NCBI GenBank assembly: GCA_947650285.1
Contig: CANTFL010001426.1
Coordinates: 310,001-374,000, forward strand
DNA length: 64,000 nucleotides
Reading direction: 5' to 3'
Source of the DNA: Hyaloperonospora brassicae
Taxonomy: Eukaryota > Oomycota > Peronosporomycetes > Peronosporales > Peronosporaceae
The position numbers and the translations under genes are program-made. This document shows positions 45,100 to 56,790 of the stretch, one piece after another. The notes beneath the pieces are model-generated. The model saw only the letters and a list, made by a program, of their open reading frames with translations. It was not told the origin of the DNA and made no database searches. Position 1 is the stretch's first letter, and each line of letters starts with the position of its first letter.

Positions 45100-47474
45100 T
45101 AGCATCTTCTCGGCTTGTTTCGGCAATAACCCTGCATGTTTAGTGGGAACATACCACTGTCGGATCATGTTATAAAACTGTTCCATCGAGCAATTTTCTT
45201 CCTCATGAGCTTTTTTGCATACGAAACACACGTAGTAGCACTTGTCCGCAGGATGACCCTTACGTCCACACTTCTGACACGTGAGTCTCTTCCAACACCC
45301 GCGATCATCATTTCTCTTCGACCCACAGTGCGTACATACAGTTTGAGGGTTTCCGCGATCTTAGTGACGATTGCGGTCGACTTGCTCACTTCGAATGAGT
45401 GGGTTTCCCGGGTTACGAGGGCGATCCGCAGATGTAGCCATGTAAACCTTGCGTCGATCCGAGTCGGAGTCCGATCCGCAAGAGTCTATGTCTGATACAC
45501 TGTTCTAGCTTTCCACGTGTATCGCTCTCACCGCTCGCGCTGGTTTGCTGGCACTTTGGCCGCCTGTGACGTAAGAAGCTGTCGAAATTCGTTCGAACCA
45601 TAGAGGCGTGATCTTCTCGAACTTACATGTTCTCACATTTTTGCAGCGGGTCTTCCAGATCACCTGCATCTTCAAGGCGCAATATCGTTAAAATTCTAGC
45701 CAGATCGCGATTGTCCAGGGTACCAATGTAATGATATACATTATACTTGCGGATATCGGACGGTCTATCTCGTATCGGGATCTTTTCCCGGATCCCAGCC
45801 ACATTAAGAAGACACAAACACCCCAATGGAGTCTCGTTTGATCGTTTAAGGGCTTGGTTATAGAACCTACCAACAGAAATGCCATTCTTCTCTCCATATT
45901 TGGCCACGAAGCCTTACAGGTGTGCCTTCCACGAAGACCTCGTCGAGCGACTAGGCGGGTTGTACCAGTCACGCGCTGGTCCCGTGAGGAGATCGCTGAA
46001 CACCAGACACTTTTCCGCGTCAGGCGCCTGATCGCGTAGGAACGCTGACTTCACCTTACTGATCCAGCTTCTCGCTTATTTTTTATTCTTCTCTCGTCCG
46101 GAAAACGCTTTTAGTTCGGCCATGGCAGTCATCCGAATCCTTTGGATAGAGAAAGCACCACCATGTGATGTTCCTGCCGTTGCCACATGTGGTAAACTCT
46201 TATTACCTTGGTATCGGCGCGCACGATCATGATCGTGCGATCTACTAAGACGCAATCCAACCGAATCCATGTCCACATCCGGAATATCAATTTCTGGTTC
46301 GGGTAGCTGTATAGCCGATCGCCCAGCGTTCATACGGGCATGTTCTAGCTCATATCGCTTCATGGCTGCTCGAAAATAGGAATTAACCTGATCTGATTCC
46401 ACCATGTTCATGAAATGCGTCGCCGGTGGATTTTCCGCTTGTTCCTCTGCCTCATTCCGATCAAATTTAGTCCGCAATAGATCCGCGCCCTTTGGTCCTA
46501 GCGACATCCGTTGGATCTCGAACGGATCGTTTGAGTCCTCTTCCGATTCCGCTGAAGCATAAAGGGACGATCCAGTGTGTTCACCCTTTGGAAAGTTGCT
46601 GATCGGTGAGAGAACTTGATCCATCGTGATTCGTGGCGTGATCCGTTGATTCGTGGTGCCGATCGGCGGTGTCGGGTTGTTTCCAGGGTCACGTATTCCT
46701 ATGAGCGGACTCAACGTCTTGAACACCGACTGTCCGGCAGGTATCACTCGATCTTAGCTGCACTCTAATAGAATTTGTTCGTTAAACGTTCCGGCCGTGG
46801 CCCTTGCTTCAAGTAGCAAATTTGATTAGGCGTCGGAGCGCCTCCAACACGTTAGGAGTTGGTTTTGGAGCTAATATCATTCCGAGTAGCGATCCGGTCA
46901 GCTTCGGCTTGATCGTCTTAAGCATTGGATCGCTCGATAGAAGCTTCTTTAGCTACTGCAAATGGTACTCCCGGCTGAGATCGTCGAACCGTCAATCTTT
47001 AAATTTTATTCCGCGAACCAATGACTTCGAGCCTTGATCGATCGTCTCCGTCTTGGCCTTGCATCCGACTGACTTGTTCTCGTGAACATCTGGATCTTGT
47101 TTGGCCTCAGCCAGCTTCTTAAAGTCTTCCGAACATATTGTGTCTCTCTTCATCATCTCTGATGGTTTATCTAATATAAACGAATATCGTTTGGGGATCC
47201 CCTTAGGACTTTCATCCTGCGGATAGAGCTTTGCACTGCGATCCGCGGTGGCCTCCGAAGGGGCTTCAGAAGAGAGTTGGGGTTGTTCTTCCAGATCGTG
47301 CGAAATGTCTTTCTCTTTTCTTTTCTTGTCGTCAAAGCCCCTTATAAAACTTAGACGATCTGTGGATCCTTCATCTTCACGCAAATGCGACGATTCCTCT
47401 GCCGCTGGCGCAACTATCCCAGATTCAGGCTTGGTCTTGGCTTCTTTGCTCAAAGCCTTACGGTGAAAATTCAA
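45100..47474 (-). pseudogene. family A gag, broken, with CCHC zinc knuckle
   Basis: Open pieces run 47474-46992 (acidic, Ser/Lys/Glu-rich; starts at TTG, no clear ATG), 46747-46076 (RTKFDRNEAEEQAENPP, RAAMKRYELEHARMNAG) and 45907-45623 (NETPLGCLCLLNVAGIREKI, the capsid part). A Cys-rich region follows near 45.2-45.35 kb with a perfect knuckle CQKCGRKGHPADKC at 45238-45279, plus further Cys and His pairs on both sides. Frameshifts separate the pieces. It is only present in this copy because the other is cut by the window. Confidence 0.8.
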
Positions 47475-47482
47475 GTCACCCT

Positions 47483-47500
47483 AAGTTCCGGGCACGCCCA
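47483..47500 (-). other. candidate primer-binding site of family A
   Basis: Four bases inside the 5' LTR the minus strand reads TGGGCGTGCCCGGAACTT, beginning with TGG as expected for pairing to a tRNA CCA end. The tRNA is not identified. Confidence 0.5.
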
Positions 47501-47504
47501 CCTT

Positions 47505-48818
47505 TGTGGTGGGGTGGTGATCGCTCGTTTTGCGAGAAGATCCCGACTCTACACTGGCGCCCGGACTATTGATTAATGGAGAGGGTACCCCGATTCTGTG
47601 CTCTGTATGTTTATTCTCACCTTGTGTACCCGTCGGTGGGGCGGGTTGCGCTATTCTTGGTGGCTTATGCTATATCGAACTTGACCGTATTAGGGATAGG
47701 TGTTGATCGGGTGTAAATTCTCCACCCGGTCAAACGTGGGGTGGATCGAGTGGAAATTCTTCACTGGGTCTCAAGTTGACGTGGGCGCTCACCCAGTGTC
47801 ACCTGTATCCAAAGGTGATGCTTGATGCGCGTGCCGTCTGACCACTCGATCCGTCACTCGATCTCTATATATAAACCGTTAGGTTCACTGCATCCTATCG
47901 CAGTTGGGAGGGGGTGAGAACTGATGTTCCGCCTGGTCAAATAATTTAAACGCAAAGCTTGCCAAGACGTGGGTGACTCTCTATTCAACGGGAGGCCAAA
48001 GATCCTGCCCGGGAGGAGTCGACGCGTGTCTTTCGTTGCAAATTAGTTCTGTTTAATGTCAACCAACAAAATCCAAACCCTATGACTATGCCTACCTGTT
48101 CGCTAGGTCAACTGTTGTGCACCGCCTGTCTATTTCATTCATCTCTTACCTCATGTGATCGACAGCAGATACTCCGTATTGGATCGCTCCATAGTGGATC
48201 GCGAGGTAGTGGATCGCAGCACAGTGGATCTCGGTATCGCGGGATAGTGGATCGCGGTGTAGTGAATCGCGATGAAGTGGATCGCAGTACAGTTAATCGC
48301 GAGGTAGTGGATCGCGGTATGTGATCCACACCAATTATGTGATCCACGCCGATCAGCAGTACATACTAAGGATAGACCGTGTTTAATCGGTGGCATCTTC
48401 GATCGGGCATCCAAGGTTGGATGCCGTCACGTACGAAACTTTGCACACTTGATTATCTTGGTGATCCACTCCTCCAGCTTGATTCAATTTTTAACTATAT
48501 TCCATTGTCATTCGAACTGCATTGCTCCAGTTAATGTCCAACCTTCGAGTGATACGGTTCTTGTACTTAGTGATCCAATCCCTCGATCGCGGGTCGTGAT
48601 CGTTCAGACATCAATCCTTGACTATACTTCTTCTTGTCAGTTTGGTAGATCAATCTGCATTATTCCCAAAGTCATTTCCTGTCACTCAGTCGTGTGGTCC
48701 CATCATTTGTGCCAACGGGATTATCTCCAATCGCACTCCACCAATCAAATCGATCTCGCACTTAATGCGGTAAGCGCGATCCACTCTTTCCATCATTATT
48801 CTTCTGCGCTTCTCCACA
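47505..48818 (-). repeat. family A 5' LTR
   Basis: It ends CCACCACA and starts TGTGGAGAAGCGC on the minus strand. It is longer than the other two LTRs because of an expanded 15-bp minisatellite at about 48186-48325 (about nine units against four). It has a TATATATA box at 47866-47873. Confidence 0.85.
48186..48325 (+). repeat. 15-bp minisatellite in family A LTR
   Basis: Units of the type TAGTGGATCGCGGTA repeat about nine times with point changes. The same array has about four units at 36045-36105 and at 7755-7830. Confidence 0.82.
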
Positions 48819-49700
48819 TTAGCGCTTTAGCCAAATAAGAAGGCAGTTGTTGTCTTTTGCTATATACACTATTCTATTTGCGGTGGGATTAAGCGATAAT
48901 TACACAAAAGCATACACTGGCGCGGTCAACAACATTTAATATGTACGTATTGCGAAATTATCGGTAGGCGCAATTCTACCCTTACTAAAGCTACAAATAT
49001 AACCGCAGACACCGCCAATGGGAGTGTTCTGTCCTATGCACTCTGATTTTAAAATTATTAGTGTGCGTTTGATTGTGTAGCACCAATGATAAGCATTCAG
49101 ACCTGAATGTATATGTGATTAATATTTTCCTCAGATTCACTTACCGTTCGCTCGATTATCCTTATGACAGGAGAGAAAACCAAGGATGAAAGTCGATAAT
49201 GTTTACGACTGCACATCATAGTTCAATGTATTGGACGTGTCGCCTTCCACTATATGCACGCACTCGTCAGTGTGCATTACTCTTCTCTAGCTTATGGCAT
49301 TGAAACTACTGTTCGTGCCCTATTGGACGTCACATACATTTTTTGGCGCAGCGGCGAGCGTTATATCTCTTCTTTATATTGCAGCGGAGCTCGCACCTCA
49401 CTTACTCAATTTTTACATTAAAAAATTACATGAAAGGTAGAACGCGTTTAAAACTTCGCGAAGCAAGTCGTTTTGAAATTCTCCATTAACGCAAGGCATT
49501 AACCTACGCTTCCTATTAGGTGCATCGGCATAATTTCTATATTTTATAGCAAGCACGCTACAACACTTAAACGCACTGAACGCTGAGAGGCCATCTTAAA
49601 AAAGTAAGGACAAGACACGATGTTGTGGTAAAGTGCTCTCTCAAAGTGGACCTGGCGTACAACAGTTGATGAAATAAGAGACGCATGCTACGGAGCCGAA
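48819..49700. other. AT-rich intergenic, no gene recognised
   Basis: Short frames only. The outer edge of the left inverted-repeat arm fades out near 49.6-49.7 kb. Confidence 0.4.
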
Positions 49701-49710
49701 AAGAGAGAGA

Positions 49711-50619
49711 AAGCGGATAACGATGTGAAGTGAACTTCGAATGAGAATAACTTGCAGATCCAATTAAGGGATACGAATGCCAGAATACCGGTTGAGAGGA
49801 ACTGAAAGGAGTCGACCACGGCCCTTTATCGAAATACCCGGGACCTACGGGTAGACATAGGCTCATCATTGGTGGGCTTAGTCCCTCATCGGTATACCTT
49901 GACCTCTCAAAGGTAGGCTAGGTCCCTAACTGGTAGAACTCGGTCCCTCAAGATCAAGCTACTCCATTTCAGTTAAAACAAGGAGTCGGAGCGTAAGGAA
50001 ATGCTAGAGTAAAACGTTAGATAGGACTATATTTACTAGTACTCAAATTGCGATTTACGTCGCGCGTCTTCGTCGTGCTTGAAGGAACTAGTGAAGTCAG
50101 CTCGCCTGTTCCGGGGAAGGGTATACTTGGCCCCACGTTGAAGACAGTCGCGACGCACGACCAATGGAGAATAGAAATCCAAGAAGTGTTTGGCCTGTGG
50201 GTTCGTCTCAAGTAGCAACCTCCCAATATCTGCTATTGGAAGCGGCCTTCCCTACCCAGTGGTTAGGGATCAAAGAAAAGGCCAAGTGGCTAACACCCCT
50301 GAGCCAACCAATGAAGTAGCCAGGGGTGACAAGATTCCTGAAGAAGTTTGCGATAAGTACGCTCTCGGCTTACTTGATCGAATAGCCACCAACTAGATAC
50401 CTAGCAAATCATACCCACTCGGGCTCCCAGGTCTCCCTCTTTCAAGTCCAACGTCGACATCCTTATACCGAGTCTTCCAAGGAGTGCAACCCGCCAGCCG
50501 ACAGGTACACAAGGTGGGTTGAGGTCCAAACGTGTCATCTGGGTACCCCCTTCGTAATTCGGCATTCCGGCACAGTGAGTGATTTGAAAGCTCATCACAC
50601 ATTTCCGAGTATGAAAACG
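49711..50619 (+). repeat. left arm of large inverted repeat, LTR-like
   Basis: It pairs with 52900-53808; positions sum to 103519 throughout, so there is no indel over about 900 bp. Weaker similarity goes on outside. Sequence near 50.5 kb recalls the U5 end of family A LTRs (ACCTTGTGTACC, GGCGGGTTGC on the other strand), so it is probably an LTR of a related gypsy family in plus orientation. Confidence 0.8.
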
Positions 50620-52899
50620 CTTCACGACAAGTATATCTATTTTAAAATATATTGAGGTGATCTTCCTGCATTTTATAGACATACAAAAATATAAAGTGTG
50701 CTAGATCGACATTTGATGCGAGTAATTTTCAACCAGTGGAACTTTATATAGAATTGGATAAGAATCTCGAATCCTTGATAACACCATTAGGGAGCATTAA
50801 GTATGGCGATTCAGACTAAGCATTAAAAGGCTTTTAATACGGTAAATTAATTCGTACGAAGTCTAAATAAGAGAATATACATGTCTAGTGTTCTTGCTGG
50901 AACATCGATACAGAAAGGTCTATATGATGTGGAGATTTTGCTCGGGGATGGGGGGGTCGAAAGGTACCTGCATGATTGTCAAGGTCATAAATACTTGACA
51001 CATCGAATAATGGTGTATAGTTAAAGTCGCCTGATGCTGCCATATGCGATCTATTGCTCTTCGTATTGGTATTACGACTCATTTGTAGATCGAGACGCAA
51101 AAAATCATGTGGCTTACAATATATTGTGCAAAGTTGACGAATAAAAAAAATCTCCCCATTTGTAACCACTGGTAACATACGAAGTACGGTAAATTGTCAA
51201 TTTTTTCATCAACATCATGTCGTTCACGATGGGTTGAAACAGTATGTGTGTCATCTTCATCGCATCGTCGTCGGTTCACATGACCATCATGTAGCGGTGG
51301 ATCGTCTGACCGATCAAGCGATCCAATTATCTCATGACGCTTCTATTTGTACAGATTCTAGCGGTTCGACTCAACGGCCGCACCTATCCAGAAGCTTTTG
51401 TATCGACCTCACCCGACTCGCCATCGTGAATGTACTTCGCTTTGAAGCCATCATTTACACGAGGTGCGGCTTACCTGCACACTCCTGACAGGATACGACC
51501 GTAGACGAGTAGTCCACTTAACCAGAAACAACATATACTCGGCCATCTAAACGAATCCATATGTATGAGATCCAGGCGCAGACTGTGCGCCAGGGGATAA
51601 ACCTAAAAAACACTGCCAGTTAGGGCTATATCCATTTCAGATGATGTGTAAAGGTGCTCATGCAGAAATACGACAATTATTCACACACGTTAGTCGTTAC
51701 TACCTCTTATCTACAGAGGCTCCTTCATTTGGTATTTGTGACAGGTTATAATCTTAAATACATAGGACAAAGCGGCACAAAATCATCCTTTTGCGCCAAT
51801 CAGACTTTTTCTATTGAAAATGGAGCCAAAATACGATTCAATTCGGGCGGATTTTTGCCATGGCTGCTACCATTGATGACGGAATTGAGGAATAAAAAGA
51901 GTTTTTCTTTGCCGTATAGGCGCTTTACAATTTTGACGTAACCAAGCTTTGTTCTTGCAACCTATATCAGTATCTTTCACTCTGACGCAGAGCTGCGCAC
52001 GAATCTTGGCCGTGGTCATAAAACTATCTTATGTGATAGAGAATTCACGCTAGCTCCAGCGCAGATTTTAGCGGCAAGGGTAGAAAATATAGATTTTGAA
52101 AGGCAGGCGTGAGACTGGATCTGCACACATCCGCCACAAGCCATCATCTAGGTTAGCGAAAGCACGCCGCCGTACTTTGAGGAACCAAGGGATTCGCGGA
52201 TAAGTGATATGAAGCTCTCGCTCGATACCTTCGAAATTCAAATGGCAAAGAAATTGCGGTAGAGACCAGAAATTGGTTTTAATCGAATAACACCAAGGTG
52301 AACGCTCTTGGCCGGTATTATAATCGCAATGCTGGTAGAAAAATTCACATTGCGGTACTGACGTGGTACGTCGACAACTCTTGAGGCAGGCTTGCTATGA
52401 AACAGATAAAAGTTGATTCTGGTTTTAATAAATTAAGTCTGCAAGCTCAAGCATTTCATGGCAAAGAACAGTGAGCACCATAATGGAGAAATTGCATTCT
52501 GTACAAATTATATGTGATTGTCGCTGTTACAGAGCCACCAGACCCACTACTCAAAACTATAGCTAAGACGACTTTATGTTAAGCGCAACATCGTTTCATC
52601 TACTCAACCGGCTACATATACAGTGGGATGACAATCTGTAACCGAAACTGTTATTGGTGCGCAATGTTCATATTTATGCTTTCATCTCGTTCCTAGTACA
52701 AAAGGCAACCTAATCTATCATCATTCTAAGAGAAGACAATAAGAGAATATCATTAGGGCAAGACATAGAAAAGAACCTGTTGCGTGTCCGACGTGAGAAC
52801 AAAAGTGTCCATTTTAGCTTGATTACTAGAGTAAAGTTGAAAGCTATCCAAGTTGTTCTTAGAAGATTGCGTAGATGGCACATCAATGTGACATAAATG
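50620..52899. other. spacer between inverted-repeat arms
   Basis: This AT-rich 2.28-kb stretch has frames of up to 97 codons and no recognised domain. It does not resemble the gag or pol of either gypsy family. Confidence 0.4.
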
Positions 52900-53808
52900 T
52901 GTTTTCATACTCGGAAATGTGTGATGAGCTTTCAAATCACTCACTGTGCCGGAATGCCGAATTACGAAGGGGGTACCCAGATGACACGTTTGGACCTCAA
53001 CCCACCTTGTGTACCTGTCGGCTGGCGGGTTGCACTCCTTGGAAGACTCGGTATAAGGATGTCGACGTTGGACTTGAAAGAGGGAGACCTGGGAGCCCGA
53101 GTGGGTATGATTTGCTCGGTATCTAGTTGGTGGCTATTCGATCAAGTAAGCCGAGAGCGTACTTATCGCAAACTTCTTCAGGAATCTTGTCACCCCTGGC
53201 TACTTCATTGGTTGGCTCAGGGGTGTTAGCCACTTGGCCTTTTCTTTGATCCCTAACTACTGGGTAGGGAAGGCCGCTTCCAATAGCAGATATTGGGAGG
53301 TTGCTACTTGAGACGAACCCACAGGCCAAACACTTCTTGGATTTCTATTCTCCATTGGTCGTGCGTCGCGACTGTCTTCAACGTGGGGCCAAGTATACCC
53401 TTCCCCGGAACAGGCGAGCTGACTTCACTAGTTCCTTCAAGCACGACGAAGACGCGCGACGTAAATCGCAATTTGAGTACTAGTAAATATAGTCCTATCT
53501 AACGTTTTACTCTAGCATTTCCTTACGCTCCGACTCCTTGTTTTAACTGAAATGGAGTAGCTTGATCTTGAGGGACCGAGTTCTACCAGTTAGGGACCTA
53601 GCCTACCTTTGAGAGGTCAAGGTATACCGATGAGGGACTAAGCCCACCAATGATGAGCCTATGTCTACCCGTAGGTCCCGGGTATTTCGATAAAGGGCCG
53701 TGGTCGACTCCTTTCAGTTCCTCTCAACCGGTATTCTGGCATTCGTATCCCTTAATTGGATCTGCAAGTTATTCTCATTCGAAGTTCACTTCACATCGTT
53801 ATCCGCTT
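52900..53808 (-). repeat. right arm of large inverted repeat, LTR-like
   Basis: This is the mirror of 49711-50619. Beyond 53808 the arms differ in short blocks but remain alignable to about 53.85 kb. The minus orientation is inferred from similarity to family A LTRs (CACCTTGTGTACC on the plus strand). Confidence 0.8.
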
Positions 53809-53959
53809 TCCTTCTGGTTTCGCCTCCTTAGCATGCGTCTCTTATTTCATCAACCGTTGCATTCCAAGTTGTATACTCTTTGAGAGCACTGTGATGCATT
53901 ATTCTTTATATCTATCTACGTCATCGAGTATCATCCCTCCTTCTTTGCCTGAAGTATAG

Positions 53960-56330
53960 AAATTTTAAGGCAAAAAGAGAGGGCGAGCTCTCGTATATAA
54001 TCGATTGTTCAATACATTCTTTATTTCTTCCTCGGTTTCTCGACGAGGCCCTTTACTTCAATTCGTTATAGAGACCGATTTATCAACATGCCCGGATTAT
54101 GCATATCTGTGCTTTTAAGACACTAATAAATTCGACAGTTTTTCTCTCGAATTAAGTTACTATAAATGCACTCTGTATCTGAACACCGCATGAGTTCACC
54201 AGCGGATGTTGTGGGAGACGAAACAATGGCACGACGGACTAGTTGATATTTATCGATGTTATTGCATAATGAAATGAACTACGAGTGTAGTTGACGCATC
54301 TAGCGCTATAAAAACTAGGCAGGTGCATCGCAGTGACATTCAAGTAACCGGTCAAAGATTCAGTAGTATGAGTGGATTACGAGCGGTTTTAGCATGTAAA
54401 TGTGAAATTGATGCTGCATCTCCTCACGATATAGATAAACGAATGATACGTGATATGATTCTTACGCGAATACGTTTATACTATTATTCGTGACAAACAT
54501 GCGTTGAATAATTTAATTTCATATATAATATTTATCATTAATGAAGGCCGCACAATGACGGTATCGGTTAAGACGACTAAGTCATATGTAGGATGAGCTT
54601 GTATTTGTTTTGGTCGATCGAATGTGTACGAATTGCCAAGGTAGCGCAGCGTAACAATGGAAAATAAAATTGGGCAACTATTTGCTGCCTCCCACGTTCG
54701 ACACGACCTTTTCGGTAGGTAAGCGCTTTTTATCTATACATAACATTACAACGATGTTCCTTTTTTGCATCATCCTAAGTTCCGTTTCTGCATAGCTACC
54801 TCATTTAATATCATCTTCTCCGCGCAACGGATACTTATAGTAATGTCTGCATGTGAGCATATGCATACTGTTCATCTTTGTCCAATATATATACGATAAG
54901 TCCTATGTAGAGGTTATTGATTGAATGTAGCAATAAGTCGTACAAGTAAAAGCATGGCCTATTATCATGAGTAAGCATTGTCAATAACAAGAGAGTCATC
55001 GCTTCCATTACCTTTACTATTCGATGCTGGTATGATCATCCTTTTCATAGAAGCATCACAATTTTAGTCAATGCGCCATAAGTCAAAAATATTATTTCTT
55101 GTTCCAGTCATTCTCTTCAATCCTCACACAAGGTCGATTTTTACCAGACAAAAGTACGGGAATAGTTAAAGTTTTACACGATAGTTAGTGTATGTTTTCG
55201 GCCTCATGCACACATTTTGAAAGTATTTTGACATCGACAAAAACTTCCTATACCTCGTAATCGTGTAAATTTACATTATAGATATCTTCGAGGACGGCAT
55301 TTGCACTTAAACCCATGCTTCGATTTTGACAAGTTGATATTTAATATCGTCAAGATCGTTCCAGCAGATCTATAATTTGAGCCATAATTACTTTATTGTG
55401 ACTTGAGTGTCTCTTTCCGGCAACACTTCACTGATCAAATTAAAAAAAAAGGTAGATATTGTCAATCACTATGCAATCACAGCTCTCGAATATTATGAAA
55501 TTTCGATTAGCAACAATATTTAATATTGTGCTGTAGCAACAAATACAAGAGTCGTTGTATTGGGGTGAACCTGTTGCATAATATTGTCAATTGTAGGAAT
55601 GGCACTACCATATATGCTGTCATATATTCTTGTGAGGTAGCAGAGCACTATACCACTTTTTTCAGTGAGGTCAGATATGCACTGAAGATGGTACCTAGCC
55701 ATTAGTGTCTTGTTACAAAAATGGTAATTTGCGATTGTTGTTGTAAATTTTGGAGAGCTCGTCCTTTCTTGGTATATCTTCTTGTTTAATCAAGAGAGGA
55801 CCAGTGAGCTTGACCACAAATGGATACAAGCGGGGTCAGCACAATTTGCGACTACAGTGGAGGTTCATTTTCATACTGCCACAATTCCCTTCTCGGAACA
55901 AGTATAAAACTTGTAGATGGCCTGCGGGTGAGCATGACTTATTTTGTCGTCAGCTACTGATTGTAAATATGACAAGACGCTGTGCGTCATGTAGCGCATA
56001 GTTTTTATAGACGAATAAGGGTCCATCTTTGTATAAAGCCCCATGATTTTGGCATCAAATGCTTTGTGGCAAATCTTTTCGTCTCCTGCAACAAATCATG
56101 ACGCTTAGCTGATAACCAATGGATAAATTGAGGTGATAATACACTCTTCACGACATGAAATTCACTCTGTGAACACACATCCTATTTATAAAATGCTGCA
56201 CTACGACCACAACTTTTTTGTTATATTCTACAATTGCATCACTAGCGGTGTTTCAAGTACTTGATACCATATAAATTGCTGCAAGCTAGTACTACTAGAC
56301 AGCCTGAATATTTTCCTATGCAAACAAGGC
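53960..56330. other. AT-rich region, no gene recognised
   Basis: There are very few frames above 60 codons. Long A/T tracts suggest old, neutral sequence. Confidence 0.45.
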
Positions 56331-56335
56331 GTATC

Positions 56336-56790
56336 GATTATCGTTTTGGCGTTGTGCGCAAGAACTTGTAAAAGTACGCTACGAGTCCGAGAAATTTCGA
56401 CGTTATGCGCAATTACTTGTGCAAGCAATATACTTTCTTAAGTTCTCCGTATCGACTGGCCATGGGATATACTTAACTGCCTTTATATTTCCTTAATTAA
56501 GGGTGTGTCATTTCGCTTAAAGGTGTACCTAAGAAGTGGTCTTTGGCTAAATCAAAGTATACAATTATTGAAAAAGACGTGCAATTTATGTTAAAGCTTA
56601 TTTGTTGAAATCTAATGGACAATGTACACTTGAAGCTCGATTCACGACCAATCAACTATCAAGATTTTATAAATGAAAAAACCGTGTGGCGGTAATTTTG
56701 CAACAAATATTGCTTTGGCCTCGGCAGATCGAATACACATCTGTTGACGGTGGATGAAGCAAGGCGCAGCTCTTGCAAAATGACTTGACA
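56336..56790 (-). pseudogene. rotted family B-like RT fragment
   Basis: The plus strand at 56390-56470 (GCGCAATTACTTGTGCAAG, then TATCGACTGGCCATGG) lines up with 20295-20365 of family B, and the downstream bases follow the family B order (AAGAAGTGG, then GTACACTTGAAGCTCGATTC) through most of the RT. No frame is left. Confidence 0.5.

Larger units (their letters stand above)
35351..48818 (-). mobile_element. Ty3/gypsy family A element, complete, inverted copy
   Basis: A 13.5-kb element with LTRs of about 1.25 and 1.31 kb at its ends. Minus-strand order is LTR, primer site, gag, protease, RT, degenerate RNase H, second RNase H, integrase, chromodomain-like tail, convergent antisense gene, LTR. 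From about 35.93 to 43.87 kb it is nearly identical to 1-7.93 kb in reverse. The LTRs of this single element differ strongly from each other in U3 but not in U5, which points to later sequence exchange. No target duplication was found (ACCTG against TTAGC). Confidence 0.9.

Noticed and set aside
49711..53808. Terminal inverted repeats of a DNA transposon
   Set aside because: No transposase-like frame lies in the spacer, and the arms share U5-like words with family A LTRs, so inverted LTRs fit better.
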